DNA of 64,000 nucleotides from Pseudanabaena galeata CCNP1313 (lineage in GTDB: Bacteria; Cyanobacteriota; Cyanobacteriia; Pseudanabaenales; Pseudanabaenaceae), in contig NZ_CP112879.1 of the NCBI RefSeq assembly GCF_029910235.1, positions 81,311-145,310 on the forward strand, given 5' to 3'. The notes beneath the pieces were generated by a model. The model did no database searches and was not told where the DNA came from. It saw nothing but the letters and a program-made list of their open reading frames with translations. Of this stretch, positions 46,151-55,748 are shown piece by piece. The position numbers and the translations under genes were made by a program. How positions within the stretch are numbered: position 1 is the stretch's first letter; every line of letters starts with the position of its first letter.

Positions 46151-47296
46151 TTAAGTAGATTTATTGACCTTTGTATTAGGCGAATTCGGTGTATTTGGTG
46201 CTAAAAAGTCTAAAGCGTTTGAAGTTGCAACGACACTTTCTTCTGATACTACTACCACCTTGGACTTTTTCGGGCTTTTCGGTTTCCTTATGGTGGGCGC
46301 AGTGTTGAATAATCGTCCGCGTTTACGAATTTCGTAGCCATGCTTGAGCAGCACTAGCCTAATCGTGGAATCGCTTAAGCCAAACATTTTGCCTACATTT
46401 TCTAGGCTCATAGGCTGGTTGTAAAGATCCCAATATTGCTTGGCGATTACAGCGTCTTCCTTGAAGGCTTCGGCTTTTTCTTTCCGTGATAGTTCTTTGA
46501 TGTCAATACCATTGCGCTTAATGATCCGTTCGACGGTTTTGCCTGTGACTCCAAACATCGCGCCTACTTGATCAAAGTCTAGCCCTCCCTCGCAGACTAG
46601 TTGCCAATATTCTTGGGCGCGGGTATAGCCTTCTAGCCGTTTTTGCTTTAGTTTATCTTCTTGCCTTTGTCTGATTCGCAGCAAAATCTGGCGGCGCTCT
46701 CTTTGCCTTGGAGTCAGTTTGGGTACTGCTAATCCTGCGATACCGCCTAATTTATGTTTTAGTCTTAATTTCAAACGGTTTTTGGAGTCTACGCTTTGGC
46801 GGATCGGGTAGCCATTGCGCTTTAGTTCCTGCAATACGATTGGATGCGAGATACCAAATAGCTCTGCGGTTTCTCTTAGGGTTAAGTTGTAATCGTTGTA
46901 GGCTTTGTTGTATTGGGCGGCGCGATTGGCTGAGGTAACGGGATCGATGCCCCGACGAATGGGAATATTATGCTTTTCAAGGATTTTGTTGAGGGTTCTG
47001 GCGGCGACATTTAATTTTTGGACGATCGCTGACCTCGTTAGTCCTGATTGGTATAAGGCGATCGCCTGCTGCTCCATCGACATTCTCGTATGGCTGGTGC
47101 GAGAACTACGCGCCCTAAATTCTGTAAATCCTGCTGAAACCATACAATTATATACAGTCGAAACTCCGACCTTAAATTGGTTGGCTATTTCTCTAAGTGG
47201 ATAATTCTCTTCGGTATATAGCCTGATATATTCAGATGCTTGTGAAGCTGTCTCTGGATTATGCTTACGCTTACTGTCTAATTTTTGCTTGCTCAT
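46151..47296 (-). CDS. Protein with five tandem helix-turn-helix modules
   Basis: A 381-residue basic protein built from five similar modules of about 43 residues: around 18-60, 72-115, 125-168, 227-270 and 285-328. Each reads A-x-x-Y-x-x-(10-12)-L-x-x-(I/V/T)-A-x-x-F-x-(V/I)-(S/T)-x-x-T-V followed by (L/I)-(K/E)-(R/K)-(H/N)-(G/N)-(Y/I), the shape of homeodomain-like HTH used by recombinases. Modules 3 and 4 are separated by a basic, Arg/Gln-rich linker (RQRERRQILLRIRQRQEDKL). No catalytic motif is visible. It may read a long DNA site, possibly the nearby 11-bp array or an origin. Function unknown. Confidence 0.7.
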   Translation of the reverse strand: MSKQKLDSKRKHNPETASQASEYIRLYTEENYPLREIANQFKVGVSTVYNCMVSAGFTEFRARSSRTSHTRMSMEQQAIALYQSGLTRSAIVQKLNVAARTLNKILEKHNIPIRRGIDPVTSANRAAQYNKAYNDYNLTLRETAELFGISHPIVLQELKRNGYPIRQSVDSKNRLKLRLKHKLGGIAGLAVPKLTPRQRERRQILLRIRQRQEDKLKQKRLEGYTRAQEYWQLVCEGGLDFDQVGAMFGVTGKTVERIIKRNGIDIKELSRKEKAEAFKEDAVIAKQYWDLYNQPMSLENVGKMFGLSDSTIRLVLLKHGYEIRKRGRLFNTAPTIRKPKSPKKSKVVVVSEESVVATSNALDFLAPNTPNSPNTKVNKST

Positions 47297-47401
47297 TCGT
47301 TCATCCTTAAATATTTTGACTTGAATTTTTAATCTGGTTTACGGTAATCACAATACTGAACAATCTGTAGAGTTGGCTCAACGTATTCCCAAAATTACCT
47401 C

Positions 47402-48658
47402 TTGCCAATATGCTGTGTGAGTTGGGTTTTTCAAAAAAGAGGAGATACAGTTTTTTACTGGTCTATCAACACTATTATAATTTCATATCAAGTGGCAGTT
47501 AGCCCCGCAGTTGTTAGGACGGATACTACCCCAAAAGTCGATCTTACCAACTGGTGGGAATCTCAAAATATTGGGGCAAAGGTACATCAAGTGCAAGCTG
47601 GCGATACTCTTTACAAACTGACTCAGCTTTATCATGTTGATGCGGCGGCGATCGCTACTTCTAACGGCATTAGTGCGGTTACGGATTTACCGATTGGTAC
47701 ACAACTCGTCATTCCTCCTATTGAGGGGATTGTTTATAAAGTCCAACCTGATGATACACTCAGTCAGATTGCCAACCTGTATCAAGTCCCGCAGCAAGCC
47801 ATTTCCCATGCTTCAGGAATACTGGCTACTGATTACTTGCGTATTGAGCAGCCTTTAGTCATCCCTGGTGATGTTAGTAGCCTGATTCAGCGACGGGAGG
47901 GAAAAACCAAACAGGAGCTTGTAATTAAACGAGATATGCTCAGACAACGGCTATTGCAACTAACCAATGAGGTTCCGACTCTGACTAGTTTGTATTCTAG
48001 TCAATTTACGGAACAGCCCCTGACTGACAAAAGTTGGATATCGCGATTTCACTTTCAAGGAGTCCAGATTCCTACTGAGTTAGCCATGTTGCCTGAGTCA
48101 GAGGCGCGGATGACAACCGTAGAAATGTTCAGACTGACTAAGGATTTGGAAACCCTTGATCGTCTGGTGATTAACCAAGAACAGTTAATTGCTTCCAACT
48201 CTGAAAATCAAAACCAGTACCTACAAATCAACTTACCCACTCTTCCCGCAAAAAATGACTTGTTTGATAAAAATACTAATTCTGCATTCATCTGGCCTAC
48301 TCAAGGTACGATCTCTTCAGGTTATGGTTGGCGGTGGGGAAAAATCCATCAAGGTATTGATATTGCTGCACCTGTCGGTACTCCTGTCTGGGCTGCGGCT
48401 ACTGGTATTGTTGAATTTGCGGGGTGGGATGATAGCGGCTATGGCAATATGCTCGATATTCGGCATCGTGATGGTTCGATTACTCGTTATGCTCATCTCA
48501 ATGTTCTGTTTGTCAAACAAGGAGATACTGTCACTCAGTCTCAAGTAGTGGCTGCTGTGGGTAGTACAGGGAATAGTACAGGTCCTCACCTCCACTTTGA
48601 AATCCGCCCACAAGGGGGTATTGCTACCGATCCAATGGCTTATTTGGCGAAACAATAA
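47402..48658 (+). CDS. LysM-M23 peptidoglycan hydrolase
   Basis: A roughly 418-residue secreted wall hydrolase. Two LysM modules (VQAGDTLYKLTQLYHVDAAA near residue 62; VQPDDTLSQIANLYQVPQQA near 112), a helical linker, and a C-terminal M23 domain with the LAS metallopeptidase motifs: SGYGWR, HQGIDIAAPVGTPV (first zinc ligands), and GPHLHFEIR. It cuts peptide cross-links. On a conjugative plasmid it likely opens the wall for the mating channel, like VirB1 or VirB-associated hydrolases. The start is uncertain: a TTG at 47402 gives a weak hydrophobic leader; a GAGGAG lies at about 47440 without a start codon at the right distance. Confidence 0.8.
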   Translation: MPICCVSWVFQKRGDTVFYWSINTIIISYQVAVSPAVVRTDTTPKVDLTNWWESQNIGAKVHQVQAGDTLYKLTQLYHVDAAAIATSNGISAVTDLPIGTQLVIPPIEGIVYKVQPDDTLSQIANLYQVPQQAISHASGILATDYLRIEQPLVIPGDVSSLIQRREGKTKQELVIKRDMLRQRLLQLTNEVPTLTSLYSSQFTEQPLTDKSWISRFHFQGVQIPTELAMLPESEARMTTVEMFRLTKDLETLDRLVINQEQLIASNSENQNQYLQINLPTLPAKNDLFDKNTNSAFIWPTQGTISSGYGWRWGKIHQGIDIAAPVGTPVWAAATGIVEFAGWDDSGYGNMLDIRHRDGSITRYAHLNVLFVKQGDTVTQSQVVAAVGSTGNSTGPHLHFEIRPQGGIATDPMAYLAKQ

Positions 48659-48704
48659 TTATATTTTTTTTACCGAAGCCCTATTTATTCACTTAAACTT
48701 AAAA

Positions 48705-51700
48705 ATGCAATTACTACCTAAAAGTCTACTTACATTCTCCGATTTAGTACAACGTGAATGGGTTGATGGCAGTGCTATAAATCCCGAACTTTTCGCTTCT
48801 ACGGTTGAAATCTTGACTGATGAAGTGATTTCTAATGGCGATGATATCAGCTATCCCATTCATGAGGCTCTAAACTGGAAAGCTTCTAAGTGGCGGACGG
48901 CTTGGCAATCTGGTCGTCAACAACGCCCTGAACTGTTTGGTGCTCTCATTAATACTTGGAATCCATTCTTAGAGAAACCTGAAGTATTTCAGGTCAAGCT
49001 TAGTCATCCTATCATTGATTCCCAGAAAGGTAAGCCCCGAAAGTATGAGAACCCTGCTAACCGTGAGCAAGTTGGTGGGTTTGCCTTGGTCACTCACTCA
49101 ATTTGGCAAAAGGTCGTTGACCGCTATGCCAGTGACTTAGATTGCTCTAATTTGCCTGCCTCGATCAACTTTTGGGATTGGGTCAGCCAACATCCTGAAA
49201 TTCCGATCTTTATTTGTGAAGGCATGAAAAAAGCTTGCTGCTTGCTTTCTCAGGGTTATGTGGCGATCGCTTTGAGTGGTATCACGATGGGGCGGGTCAC
49301 AGATGAGCATGGGGTGTTGTCACTTCAGCCTTATCTAGCTAAATTTGCAGTACCAGAGCGACAGGTACTGTTTTGCTTTGATGCTGAAACTAAGGAGAAA
49401 ACAAAACATAATATTTTTCTTGCCACGGTCAGAACTGGAAAACTTTTTGTAGAAGCACAATGTCAGGTCAAAGTAATCCAGCTTCCTTTGCTTGAAAGTA
49501 CTGATAAAACTGGGATTGATGATTTTATTGTCGATCGCGGTGTGGATGCTTTCGAGCGGGTTTACTTGGCATCCGTCTCTCTGAATACCTATGCTTGGCA
49601 TCATCAGCAATCTCAACAACTTACTTTTAAGCCTTCCAAGAGTTTGCACATGAATGTTGTGTTTCAGCTAGACCAGTATCAAATTCCTGATTACATTCCC
49701 AAAACTGGTATCGTGGCGATTCAGTCGGCTAAAGGCACGGGTAAAACTAAAGCAATCGCGGCGATCGTGGCGGGAACAGATAAGCTGGCTTTGCTAGGGC
49801 ATCGTGTCAGTTTGGTTCGCAACTTATGTAAGGTCATGAATGCTGATTTCAAGGGCGATCTCGATCTTGCTAATGGACAATTTATTACTGATTCAGATTA
49901 TGCCTTGCGGGTCGGAGCCTGTGTTGATAGCTTACTAGCCTTTGATCCCCGTCAGTTTGTTGGTTGCGATCTCGTCATCGATGAGGTAGAACAGGTGCTG
50001 CGACATTTGATTTCAGGCTCAACTTGTAACAAGGATGGTAAGCGTCCTGCGCTGCTAGCACGTTTGCATATTCTGGTGAAGTTAGCTAAACGGGTAATCG
50101 TAGCGGATGCCGATCTCTCTGATGTCAGTTTGAATTATCTACAAGCTTTGCGTGGTGACGGTGCTGATGTGTTTTTGATTAAAAACGATTTCAAGCCTGA
50201 AGGCTATCCTGCTAAGTTTATGGTCGCCAGTAACGATGCGCCCATTATTCAAGAACTATTGGCGGATGTAGCCAAGGGTAATCGCATCTTTGTGACTACT
50301 GATAGCAAGTCCAGTAGTAAAGCGATCGCTAAGTTAGTTGAAAGCATCAAGTCAATTCGCCCCAAAGCCAAAATCTTGCTGTTCAACTCCGATACCAGTG
50401 GTGGTCGGCACGAGACTGACTTTGTAACCAATATCAATAAGCGCGTTTTCAATTACGATGTGGTGATTGCCACTCCTTCCATGAATACGGGTATATCCAT
50501 TGAGGTCAAGCGATTTAACAAAGTCTATGGTTTGTTCTATGGCACGGTTACGGATGCTGATGCTAGTCAGGCTTTATCGCGAGTACGAGATAATGTCCCT
50601 CGTATAGTTTGGTGCGCTGAGCGCGGTTTCAATTTCTGTAAAATCGATCGCTCGGAGTCTCCCAAGCATCTAAAAGCAACTCTCAGGAATCGCTGGGATC
50701 GGGAAGTCAGTCTGATTCGCGCTGGGCTGGGTGATTCTCTATTGCCGATGGTTGATAATATTACGGCTGAGAATACTCACATTGACCTCTGGGCAAATGT
50801 TGAAGCAAAATCTAATTCGGCGATGTGGGCTTTGCGAGATCATCTGCTCGAACGACTTAAGTTTGAAGGCAATCAAGTCACGGTCGTTACCGTCAATAAT
50901 GATGATTTTGGTAAGTCGATTAAGGCGGCTTTAGCATTAGTTAAACAGGAGCATTACCAAGCTGTTGCTGGGGCAAAGGTACTGAGTAGTTCAGAACAAA
51001 CAGCGATCGCTAAACATGAGTGTCAGTCTCACGAAGAGCGATTGAGCGTAGAAAAAACGGCGCTATCGGATTTTTATGGACTTGATGAGGTTACACCACA
51101 ACTTGTGGAATACGACCACAATGGTCAACGTCGTTCGGAGATTCTCAAGTTGGAAGCTTTACTCCAATCAGAATCAGATCTTGCTGTGGAATCTGATATT
51201 GATATTTTTGCGCGTCAGGCAAAATTTGGCATGGGTATCTTCTTGCCAGATCAGCCTTGTCATGAGTTGGGCAGGTTTATCAGGGATCGTCTGGGGTTGA
51301 AAGATTTACTCAATCCTGATGTTCAGTATACTGATGCTGACTTAGCAAGCTTGGGTGACATTTGCCGTCAATTTAGATTCGATATTAAAAGATATTTGGG
51401 CTTTAACATTTCTGCCAATGCCACAAACATTTGGATATTTCGGCTGCTGTGTAACCAGCTTGGTGTGAAGATTTGCTCAAAGCGTCTGCACAGTGCTAGT
51501 GGCATGATTAATGTCTGTTGGCTCGATCCTGATGCGTGGCAACAGCTACAGGAAATTATGCAAAGACGCACAGCATCTCTTGAACAGGGCATTGCACCTC
51601 AGTCCGTTTCTGTCGATCGCCCCCTCCCTATAACAATTACTCAAGTGGGGGCGATCGCTAATTGTCAGTTTGCAATGTGGACTCAAGTTATCTCTGTACT

Positions 51701-51827
51701 TACCTATTTGAGCGCTTTTATGCCGACTGAACTTTCCCCTTGGAAACCTATACGTGAGCAATTGTCACTTTTATTTTTAGCCATCCGCTCAGTAGTCACG
51801 CACCATATCCCTGCTCCCAGTTCATAG
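48705..51827 (+). CDS. CyRepA1-family plasmid replication protein
   Basis: A 1,040-residue protein starting at the ATG at 48705. The N-terminal third has a Toprim-like DUF3854 domain (IPIFICEGMKKACCLLSQGY, VAIALSGITMG, FDAETKEKT, IDDFIVDRG). From about residue 335 comes a helicase-like ATPase: Walker A SAKGTGKTKAI near 344, Walker B CDLVIDEVEQV near 425, and later FVTTDSKSSS and SQALSRVRD motifs of superfamily 2. This primase-plus-helicase architecture defines the CyRepA1 replication proteins of cyanobacterial plasmids. The origin has not been located; the array at 43218-43791 is one candidate. Confidence 0.82.
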   Translation: MQLLPKSLLTFSDLVQREWVDGSAINPELFASTVEILTDEVISNGDDISYPIHEALNWKASKWRTAWQSGRQQRPELFGALINTWNPFLEKPEVFQVKLSHPIIDSQKGKPRKYENPANREQVGGFALVTHSIWQKVVDRYASDLDCSNLPASINFWDWVSQHPEIPIFICEGMKKACCLLSQGYVAIALSGITMGRVTDEHGVLSLQPYLAKFAVPERQVLFCFDAETKEKTKHNIFLATVRTGKLFVEAQCQVKVIQLPLLESTDKTGIDDFIVDRGVDAFERVYLASVSLNTYAWHHQQSQQLTFKPSKSLHMNVVFQLDQYQIPDYIPKTGIVAIQSAKGTGKTKAIAAIVAGTDKLALLGHRVSLVRNLCKVMNADFKGDLDLANGQFITDSDYALRVGACVDSLLAFDPRQFVGCDLVIDEVEQVLRHLISGSTCNKDGKRPALLARLHILVKLAKRVIVADADLSDVSLNYLQALRGDGADVFLIKNDFKPEGYPAKFMVASNDAPIIQELLADVAKGNRIFVTTDSKSSSKAIAKLVESIKSIRPKAKILLFNSDTSGGRHETDFVTNINKRVFNYDVVIATPSMNTGISIEVKRFNKVYGLFYGTVTDADASQALSRVRDNVPRIVWCAERGFNFCKIDRSESPKHLKATLRNRWDREVSLIRAGLGDSLLPMVDNITAENTHIDLWANVEAKSNSAMWALRDHLLERLKFEGNQVTVVTVNNDDFGKSIKAALALVKQEHYQAVAGAKVLSSSEQTAIAKHECQSHEERLSVEKTALSDFYGLDEVTPQLVEYDHNGQRRSEILKLEALLQSESDLAVESDIDIFARQAKFGMGIFLPDQPCHELGRFIRDRLGLKDLLNPDVQYTDADLASLGDICRQFRFDIKRYLGFNISANATNIWIFRLLCNQLGVKICSKRLHSASGMINVCWLDPDAWQQLQEIMQRRTASLEQGIAPQSVSVDRPLPITITQVGAIANCQFAMWTQVISVLTYLSAFMPTELSPWKPIREQLSLLFLAIRSVVTHHIPAPSS

Positions 51828-51970
51828 GCGCTGAACTAATTTGATGATTATTTGGTTATCCAGATGACTTCAGATAACTTCAGAAAGAGCTATCATGAGA
51901 AAATCAATGATTTTAGTCACTAGGCTCAGATTTGGGGACGGAGCTAGGAATTTTATCTAGCAATTTTATA

Positions 51971-52678
51971 ATGGAATCTGAAATGGGTACTTTAACCGAT
52001 ATTTTCGCTGCTCCTAAAGAGAAACGACTTAATTTTCTACGCGATAACTTTATCCGTATTTTTTATCAATATCACCACGATCGCTTTTCTGCCAAACAGG
52101 TGAAACTCCGTTCTGTAACGACTTTCCTTGATTCTCAGATTTCTAAACCCATCGATATCGACACGACGGCTCAGTTCATTAAGCAGCACCGTTCTGACAT
52201 CCAAAAATTTGTTAGTAAATCCATTGACGAAGTAATCCAGTATGGCAATGTCCAGTTTGCTGGTGGATCGTCTCCTCGCTCAACAAGACTGGCTCGCGCC
52301 ATCTTCACTGGTGAGGATTCTTTGATCGTTAATATCAACGAAGATATTCTGGGCGAGATTATTGATTTCCTCTGCAACGATCTCTACTACCCACTTCTTT
52401 GCGATATTTGCTTCCCCTGCACCTGTCAAATAATTGCGGCGGCGCATAAGAATCAGCTTCCTATCTCAATCAAAATTATCAAACCTCCGATTGGTTTACT
52501 TTCTAATCGAAATCGGGTGATTGCTTGTTCCAACTGGGGCGCTCTCGTTCAATATGCTAGTGCTGATGTCGTACTCAAACTATGTGGCATCCCTTGGCTA
52601 GATGAAATTCCTTCCTTTTCTCAAGGTTCTCATCCAATCAGAACCGCAACGCCTCACAGAGTAAAGCGTTGCAGTTAA
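51971..52678 (+). CDS. Hypothetical plasmid protein
   Basis: A 235-residue soluble protein starting at the ATG at 51971 (ATG 51983 and TTG 51932 are alternatives). Four cysteines lie in its second half (FLCNDLYYPLLCDICFPCTC), a possible metal site. The N-terminal half is helical and basic. It follows the replication gene by 143 bases on the same strand and converges on the PRTRC operon. No family recognised. Confidence 0.5.
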   Translation: MESEMGTLTDIFAAPKEKRLNFLRDNFIRIFYQYHHDRFSAKQVKLRSVTTFLDSQISKPIDIDTTAQFIKQHRSDIQKFVSKSIDEVIQYGNVQFAGGSSPRSTRLARAIFTGEDSLIVNINEDILGEIIDFLCNDLYYPLLCDICFPCTCQIIAAAHKNQLPISIKIIKPPIGLLSNRNRVIACSNWGALVQYASADVVLKLCGIPWLDEIPSFSQGSHPIRTATPHRVKRCS

Positions 52679-52679
52679 A

Positions 52680-52728
52680 AAATAGTCAATCTGAGATATT
52701 TTTTTAGAACATCTCAGATTGACTATTT
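52680..52728. terminator. Bidirectional terminator between convergent genes
   Basis: A perfect 17-18-bp inverted repeat (AATAGTCAATCTGAGAT at 52681-52697, complement at 52711-52727) with a loop holding seven T's and flanking A/T runs. It overlaps the last codons of the minus-strand ThiF gene (stop at 52704-52706). Confidence 0.75.
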
Positions 52729-53567
52729 GATTCCTTGGGTGTGGTTTTTAGATATTGCTCAGTTTCACCAATCACTGCGGCAACTTCTTCAGGTGTATTG
52801 AATCTCGACCATGCTGTACCATGTTTGCAATTCACATAGGTCGCAAAGCGGGTAAGGGTTCCGCTCAGTAAGCGTAGTAACATATCCAAAGCTTCGTCAG
52901 CAATGCGATGGTTGATGGACATCGACTGCGCGTTGACGAGCGCCGCTTCTTCACATGACAGTACTTTTTCGGTCGTCTCCTGTTCAATCAAGAGGTCTGG
53001 ATGTTGCAGTGCGGGTGAGGGTAGCGCCGTACAAAAGGTGGAAACATGAAAGGAGCTTTTCATATTTGTCACTTTGCCCTGTGAGCCAAGCAGGACTTGT
53101 CCCGAATCGTAATGATTACCACAGTCAAGCCAGAAAACTGATTTCCCGTTTTCTAAAACTTTGGCAATTTCAACTCTGGCTTCAGGATTGTCTACTGCGC
53201 CAATACAAATCACCAAATGCTTCCAGCGTAGTGTTGCCATGCTTTCCTTAAATGGCGCGGCGATCGCGTTAATTTCAATTCCCCATTGCCACCCATATCT
53301 TGCCGCCAGAACTGATGCTTTAGGCAATCCCAGATCGCTGGGAATAAAGTTTTGGCGGGGAATGTTTTTTGCCTCTACCCGATCTGGGTCAATGAAGGTG
53401 AGCGATACCTTTTTCCCTGCTTGTTTTTGCAGGTAGGCGATACGCGGCAAATTCACGGCTAGCCATCCACCTGTGCCTCCACAACCAATTAAAACTAAGT
53501 CCAGTTGATCGTAGGAGGGGAGCAGAATTGGCACAGCTTCGGCAAATGGTAATGATAAGGTTGGCAT
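52704..53567 (-). CDS. PRTRC system ThiF-family (E1-like) adenylyltransferase
   Basis: A 287-residue E1-like enzyme expected to adenylate the C terminus of the ubiquitin-like protein C. Nucleotide-binding loop GCGGTGG (28-34), acidic FIDPDRVEAKN (58-68) and the RQNF arginine (71-74) followed by a lysine (DLGLPKASVL) reproduce the ThiF/E1 active site. I start at the ATG at 53567, which overlaps the preceding stop by one base (TAATG) and has GGAGG 8 bases upstream; a start at 53588 is less likely. It is the last gene of the operon. Confidence 0.85.
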   Translation of the reverse strand: MPTLSLPFAEAVPILLPSYDQLDLVLIGCGGTGGWLAVNLPRIAYLQKQAGKKVSLTFIDPDRVEAKNIPRQNFIPSDLGLPKASVLAARYGWQWGIEINAIAAPFKESMATLRWKHLVICIGAVDNPEARVEIAKVLENGKSVFWLDCGNHYDSGQVLLGSQGKVTNMKSSFHVSTFCTALPSPALQHPDLLIEQETTEKVLSCEEAALVNAQSMSINHRIADEALDMLLRLLSGTLTRFATYVNCKHGTAWSRFNTPEEVAAVIGETEQYLKTTPKESNSQSEMF

Positions 53568-54268
53568 TACCAATCCTCCGATAGACAATCTGTTAGTTGG
53601 GGCGGAAGATCGAAAATACCAGTTGTGGTAGTTTCATAGAAATGACCGTAGATTCCTACGCGCATCCTGATTTGTGGGTTTGAGAATATTTCACCCAATA
53701 CTCCATAGATCCGAAAGCCTGTCTCATCACGATTATCCGTATCTGAGAAATATGCGTTCATCCCATGATGCGAATGTACTTCGATCAATGCTTTTGCATA
53801 GGAGCTATTTAGAGAATTGTCTAATGGTCTACAGGATCTGGCGGTTTGCTCTTGCTCTGGTATTGTCAGTTGCCAATTACCATTCTCAAAATACAGGTGA
53901 AACAGTATTTCTACTGGTTTACCTTCTCCATTGCTCGGTAGGCGAGATGCCTCTAGCATTTGCTGTACTAGTGCAACGGGTACTGGTGGGTAGGTCATCT
54001 GGACTGATGCTGATATGGCTCTCAGTCCTTTGGCTTTGTAATAGACCACAGGCGCGATCGCTACCAACCCTTCCCGTCTCGCTCTGACAAATGTGCCATT
54101 TCCTGCGTAAACGTACTCATACATTGAGGTTGCCGCAATTTCAGGCAGATGCTGATTCGTGGCAATGATGTGCTGAATTAGCCCTGCACTAAAGGTTGGC
54201 AATACTGGGTTTGCGGTAACTGGGTTTGTGATAACTGTGTGTTTTTGAACGTGTTCTAATAATTTCAT
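53567..54268 (-). CDS. PRTRC system protein A, JAB/JAMM metallopeptidase
   Basis: A 233-residue protein starting at the ATG at 54268, which overlaps the stop of the upstream gene as ATGA. The C-terminal domain carries a full JAMM zinc motif: H165-x-H167-x7-S175-x-x-D178 (IEVHSHHGMNAYFSDTDNRD). JAMM enzymes cut isopeptide or peptide bonds behind ubiquitin-like proteins, so this would process or remove protein C. The N-terminal 110 residues form a separate domain. Zinc motif seen directly; family name from knowledge of PRTRC cassettes. Confidence 0.82.
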   Translation of the reverse strand: MKLLEHVQKHTVITNPVTANPVLPTFSAGLIQHIIATNQHLPEIAATSMYEYVYAGNGTFVRARREGLVAIAPVVYYKAKGLRAISASVQMTYPPVPVALVQQMLEASRLPSNGEGKPVEILFHLYFENGNWQLTIPEQEQTARSCRPLDNSLNSSYAKALIEVHSHHGMNAYFSDTDNRDETGFRIYGVLGEIFSNPQIRMRVGIYGHFYETTTTGIFDLPPQLTDCLSEDW

Positions 54269-54972
54269 CGGTTTATAATCATATTGATCGCTACCTTCAC
54301 CGAAGAGCCACATCGGACAAGATCGGCGATTGGATAGCGGTTGGATTTCTGGAGTTGTAATAGCTTCAAACGAATATCTTGTGGATGGGAAGTTGATTTA
54401 TCATTCACAAGATGATTGCTAAACGGTGCATTCATAAACATCTGCCATGCTTCAGCTAGTTTCTCTATTCCTTCTAATTGGCTAGAAAAGCTATTTTCAT
54501 TACCCATACAGATTCTGCCATCACCGTAGATATTCGGTAATGGCACATGGTAAATAGGAGCCTCTGCATTGAAGATTTTGAAGTTAGTTGCCCAAACATA
54601 ACAACTATCACCGCAGAGCATAAACACTAAACCCATCATCGGGATGGTCAAAGCGATCGGCTCTCCGTCTTCAGTCAAATTTGTGAACGTAAATGTTCGT
54701 CTTGCGGGCGGTATAAACTGTACGAACCATTGTCCTTGTTTACAACTACCCAATCGCTGTACGCCACTGGGTATCCATCCTGAGTCAATTTGTTCATGTT
54801 GAAATGCGGCTCTGACAGTTTCAGGTGATAGAAATTTATAGGTTTCTTTTCCTGCATCTCGATATTGAAAGCAGTAATGTCCTCCTTTTAGAAATAGCAG
54901 TTTTGCATCTGCTTCTATCAGTGGATACCCATCAGGATTGAGAGCATCTTGCATCGGATCTATTGTTAACAT
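54265..54972 (-). CDS. PRTRC system protein B, E2-like
   Basis: A 235-residue protein. Residues 144-158, PLPNIYGDGRICMGN, closely match the active-site loop of ubiquitin-conjugating enzymes (HPNI..dGxICL), with C155 in the catalytic place. Upstream strands (TFTFTNL, AIALTIPMMGLVFML) could form the E2 beta-meander. I therefore infer a thioester carrier between the ThiF E1 and a target. Its stop overlaps the JAB gene's ATG by 4 bases. Confidence 0.75.
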   Translation of the reverse strand: MLTIDPMQDALNPDGYPLIEADAKLLFLKGGHYCFQYRDAGKETYKFLSPETVRAAFQHEQIDSGWIPSGVQRLGSCKQGQWFVQFIPPARRTFTFTNLTEDGEPIALTIPMMGLVFMLCGDSCYVWATNFKIFNAEAPIYHVPLPNIYGDGRICMGNENSFSSQLEGIEKLAEAWQMFMNAPFSNHLVNDKSTSHPQDIRLKLLQLQKSNRYPIADLVRCGSSVKVAINMIINR

Positions 54973-54982
54973 TGATTCTTCC

Positions 54983-55747
54983 TTATCCCGCTAATGCATG
55001 GGTGATATAGTGAGAATGTAGTTGAGGAACGGTTTCTTTACACCTGTTCCACAACCGCACTACCTTGACGCAGTTTTTGGAGTCCTGATCTAGCCATTCG
55101 ATAAATTCTCTGTATTCCTTCATGATTGTCTGAGCCTCTGTGTATGCTTCTGTCAGTATGTCAATCACCTCTACCGTCCAATCAGCATCGGTGATTTCGC
55201 TTTCGTAGGTCATATCTAGCCAGATATTATCCGTTGACTGGGTTAGCACCTCCATCGCCAATGGCAATCGAGAGATCATCCCCCTCGCCTTTTTTGCCTC
55301 TTGACGCAAAAGCACATCGGATATGTAATCTTCGACTGGGGGCAATTCTTTACCCAGTTCGCTTTCTACGTCATCCCATACTTCACTACTGATGTCATGA
55401 ATTAGGCACATCAGAAATTTCTCGGTTGCACCTAATCCTTCAAATTCGTCGTAGTACCATGAAGTACCAATTGGGTCTATTGGTATATGGGCTATACGTT
55501 CCAAATCTGTCATTACTAAGGGTAAAGGAAAGAACTGCTCGTCCACTAAAGTCAGAAATTCGATTTCTTTTTCGCTATAGTCTTCGGGTCTTGCAAAGGC
55601 TAGGCTGGCTGTGGTTTGCAGATATTTCTCTGGATAGTAATGCTGATATAGTCTCAGCATATTTGCACGTTGCTGCATGGATTCAAGGTGATCGGCGGCT
55701 CTTTCAGATGTATGGGAACACATCCACTGGAATTTGGCTTTGTCCAT
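54983..55747 (-). CDS. PRTRC-operon helical protein, unknown (possibly protein F)
   Basis: A 254-residue acidic, helical protein with many Trp/Tyr and Glu/Asp residues (DEFEGLGATEKFLMCLIHDI; YREFIEWLDQDSKNC). It sits where PRTRC cassettes carry an F-type protein, but I cannot confirm the match. Spacing to neighbours is short (10 bases before the protein B start, 1 base after the next upstream gene). Confidence 0.5.
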   Translation of the reverse strand: MDKAKFQWMCSHTSERAADHLESMQQRANMLRLYQHYYPEKYLQTTASLAFARPEDYSEKEIEFLTLVDEQFFPLPLVMTDLERIAHIPIDPIGTSWYYDEFEGLGATEKFLMCLIHDISSEVWDDVESELGKELPPVEDYISDVLLRQEAKKARGMISRLPLAMEVLTQSTDNIWLDMTYESEITDADWTVEVIDILTEAYTEAQTIMKEYREFIEWLDQDSKNCVKVVRLWNRCKETVPQLHSHYITHALAG

Positions 55748-55748
55748 T

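Noticed and set aside
46151..47296. Transposase or serine-recombinase call for the five-HTH protein
   Set aside because: HTH modules resemble those of recombinases, but there is no DDE triad, no serine-recombinase domain and no flanking inverted repeats.
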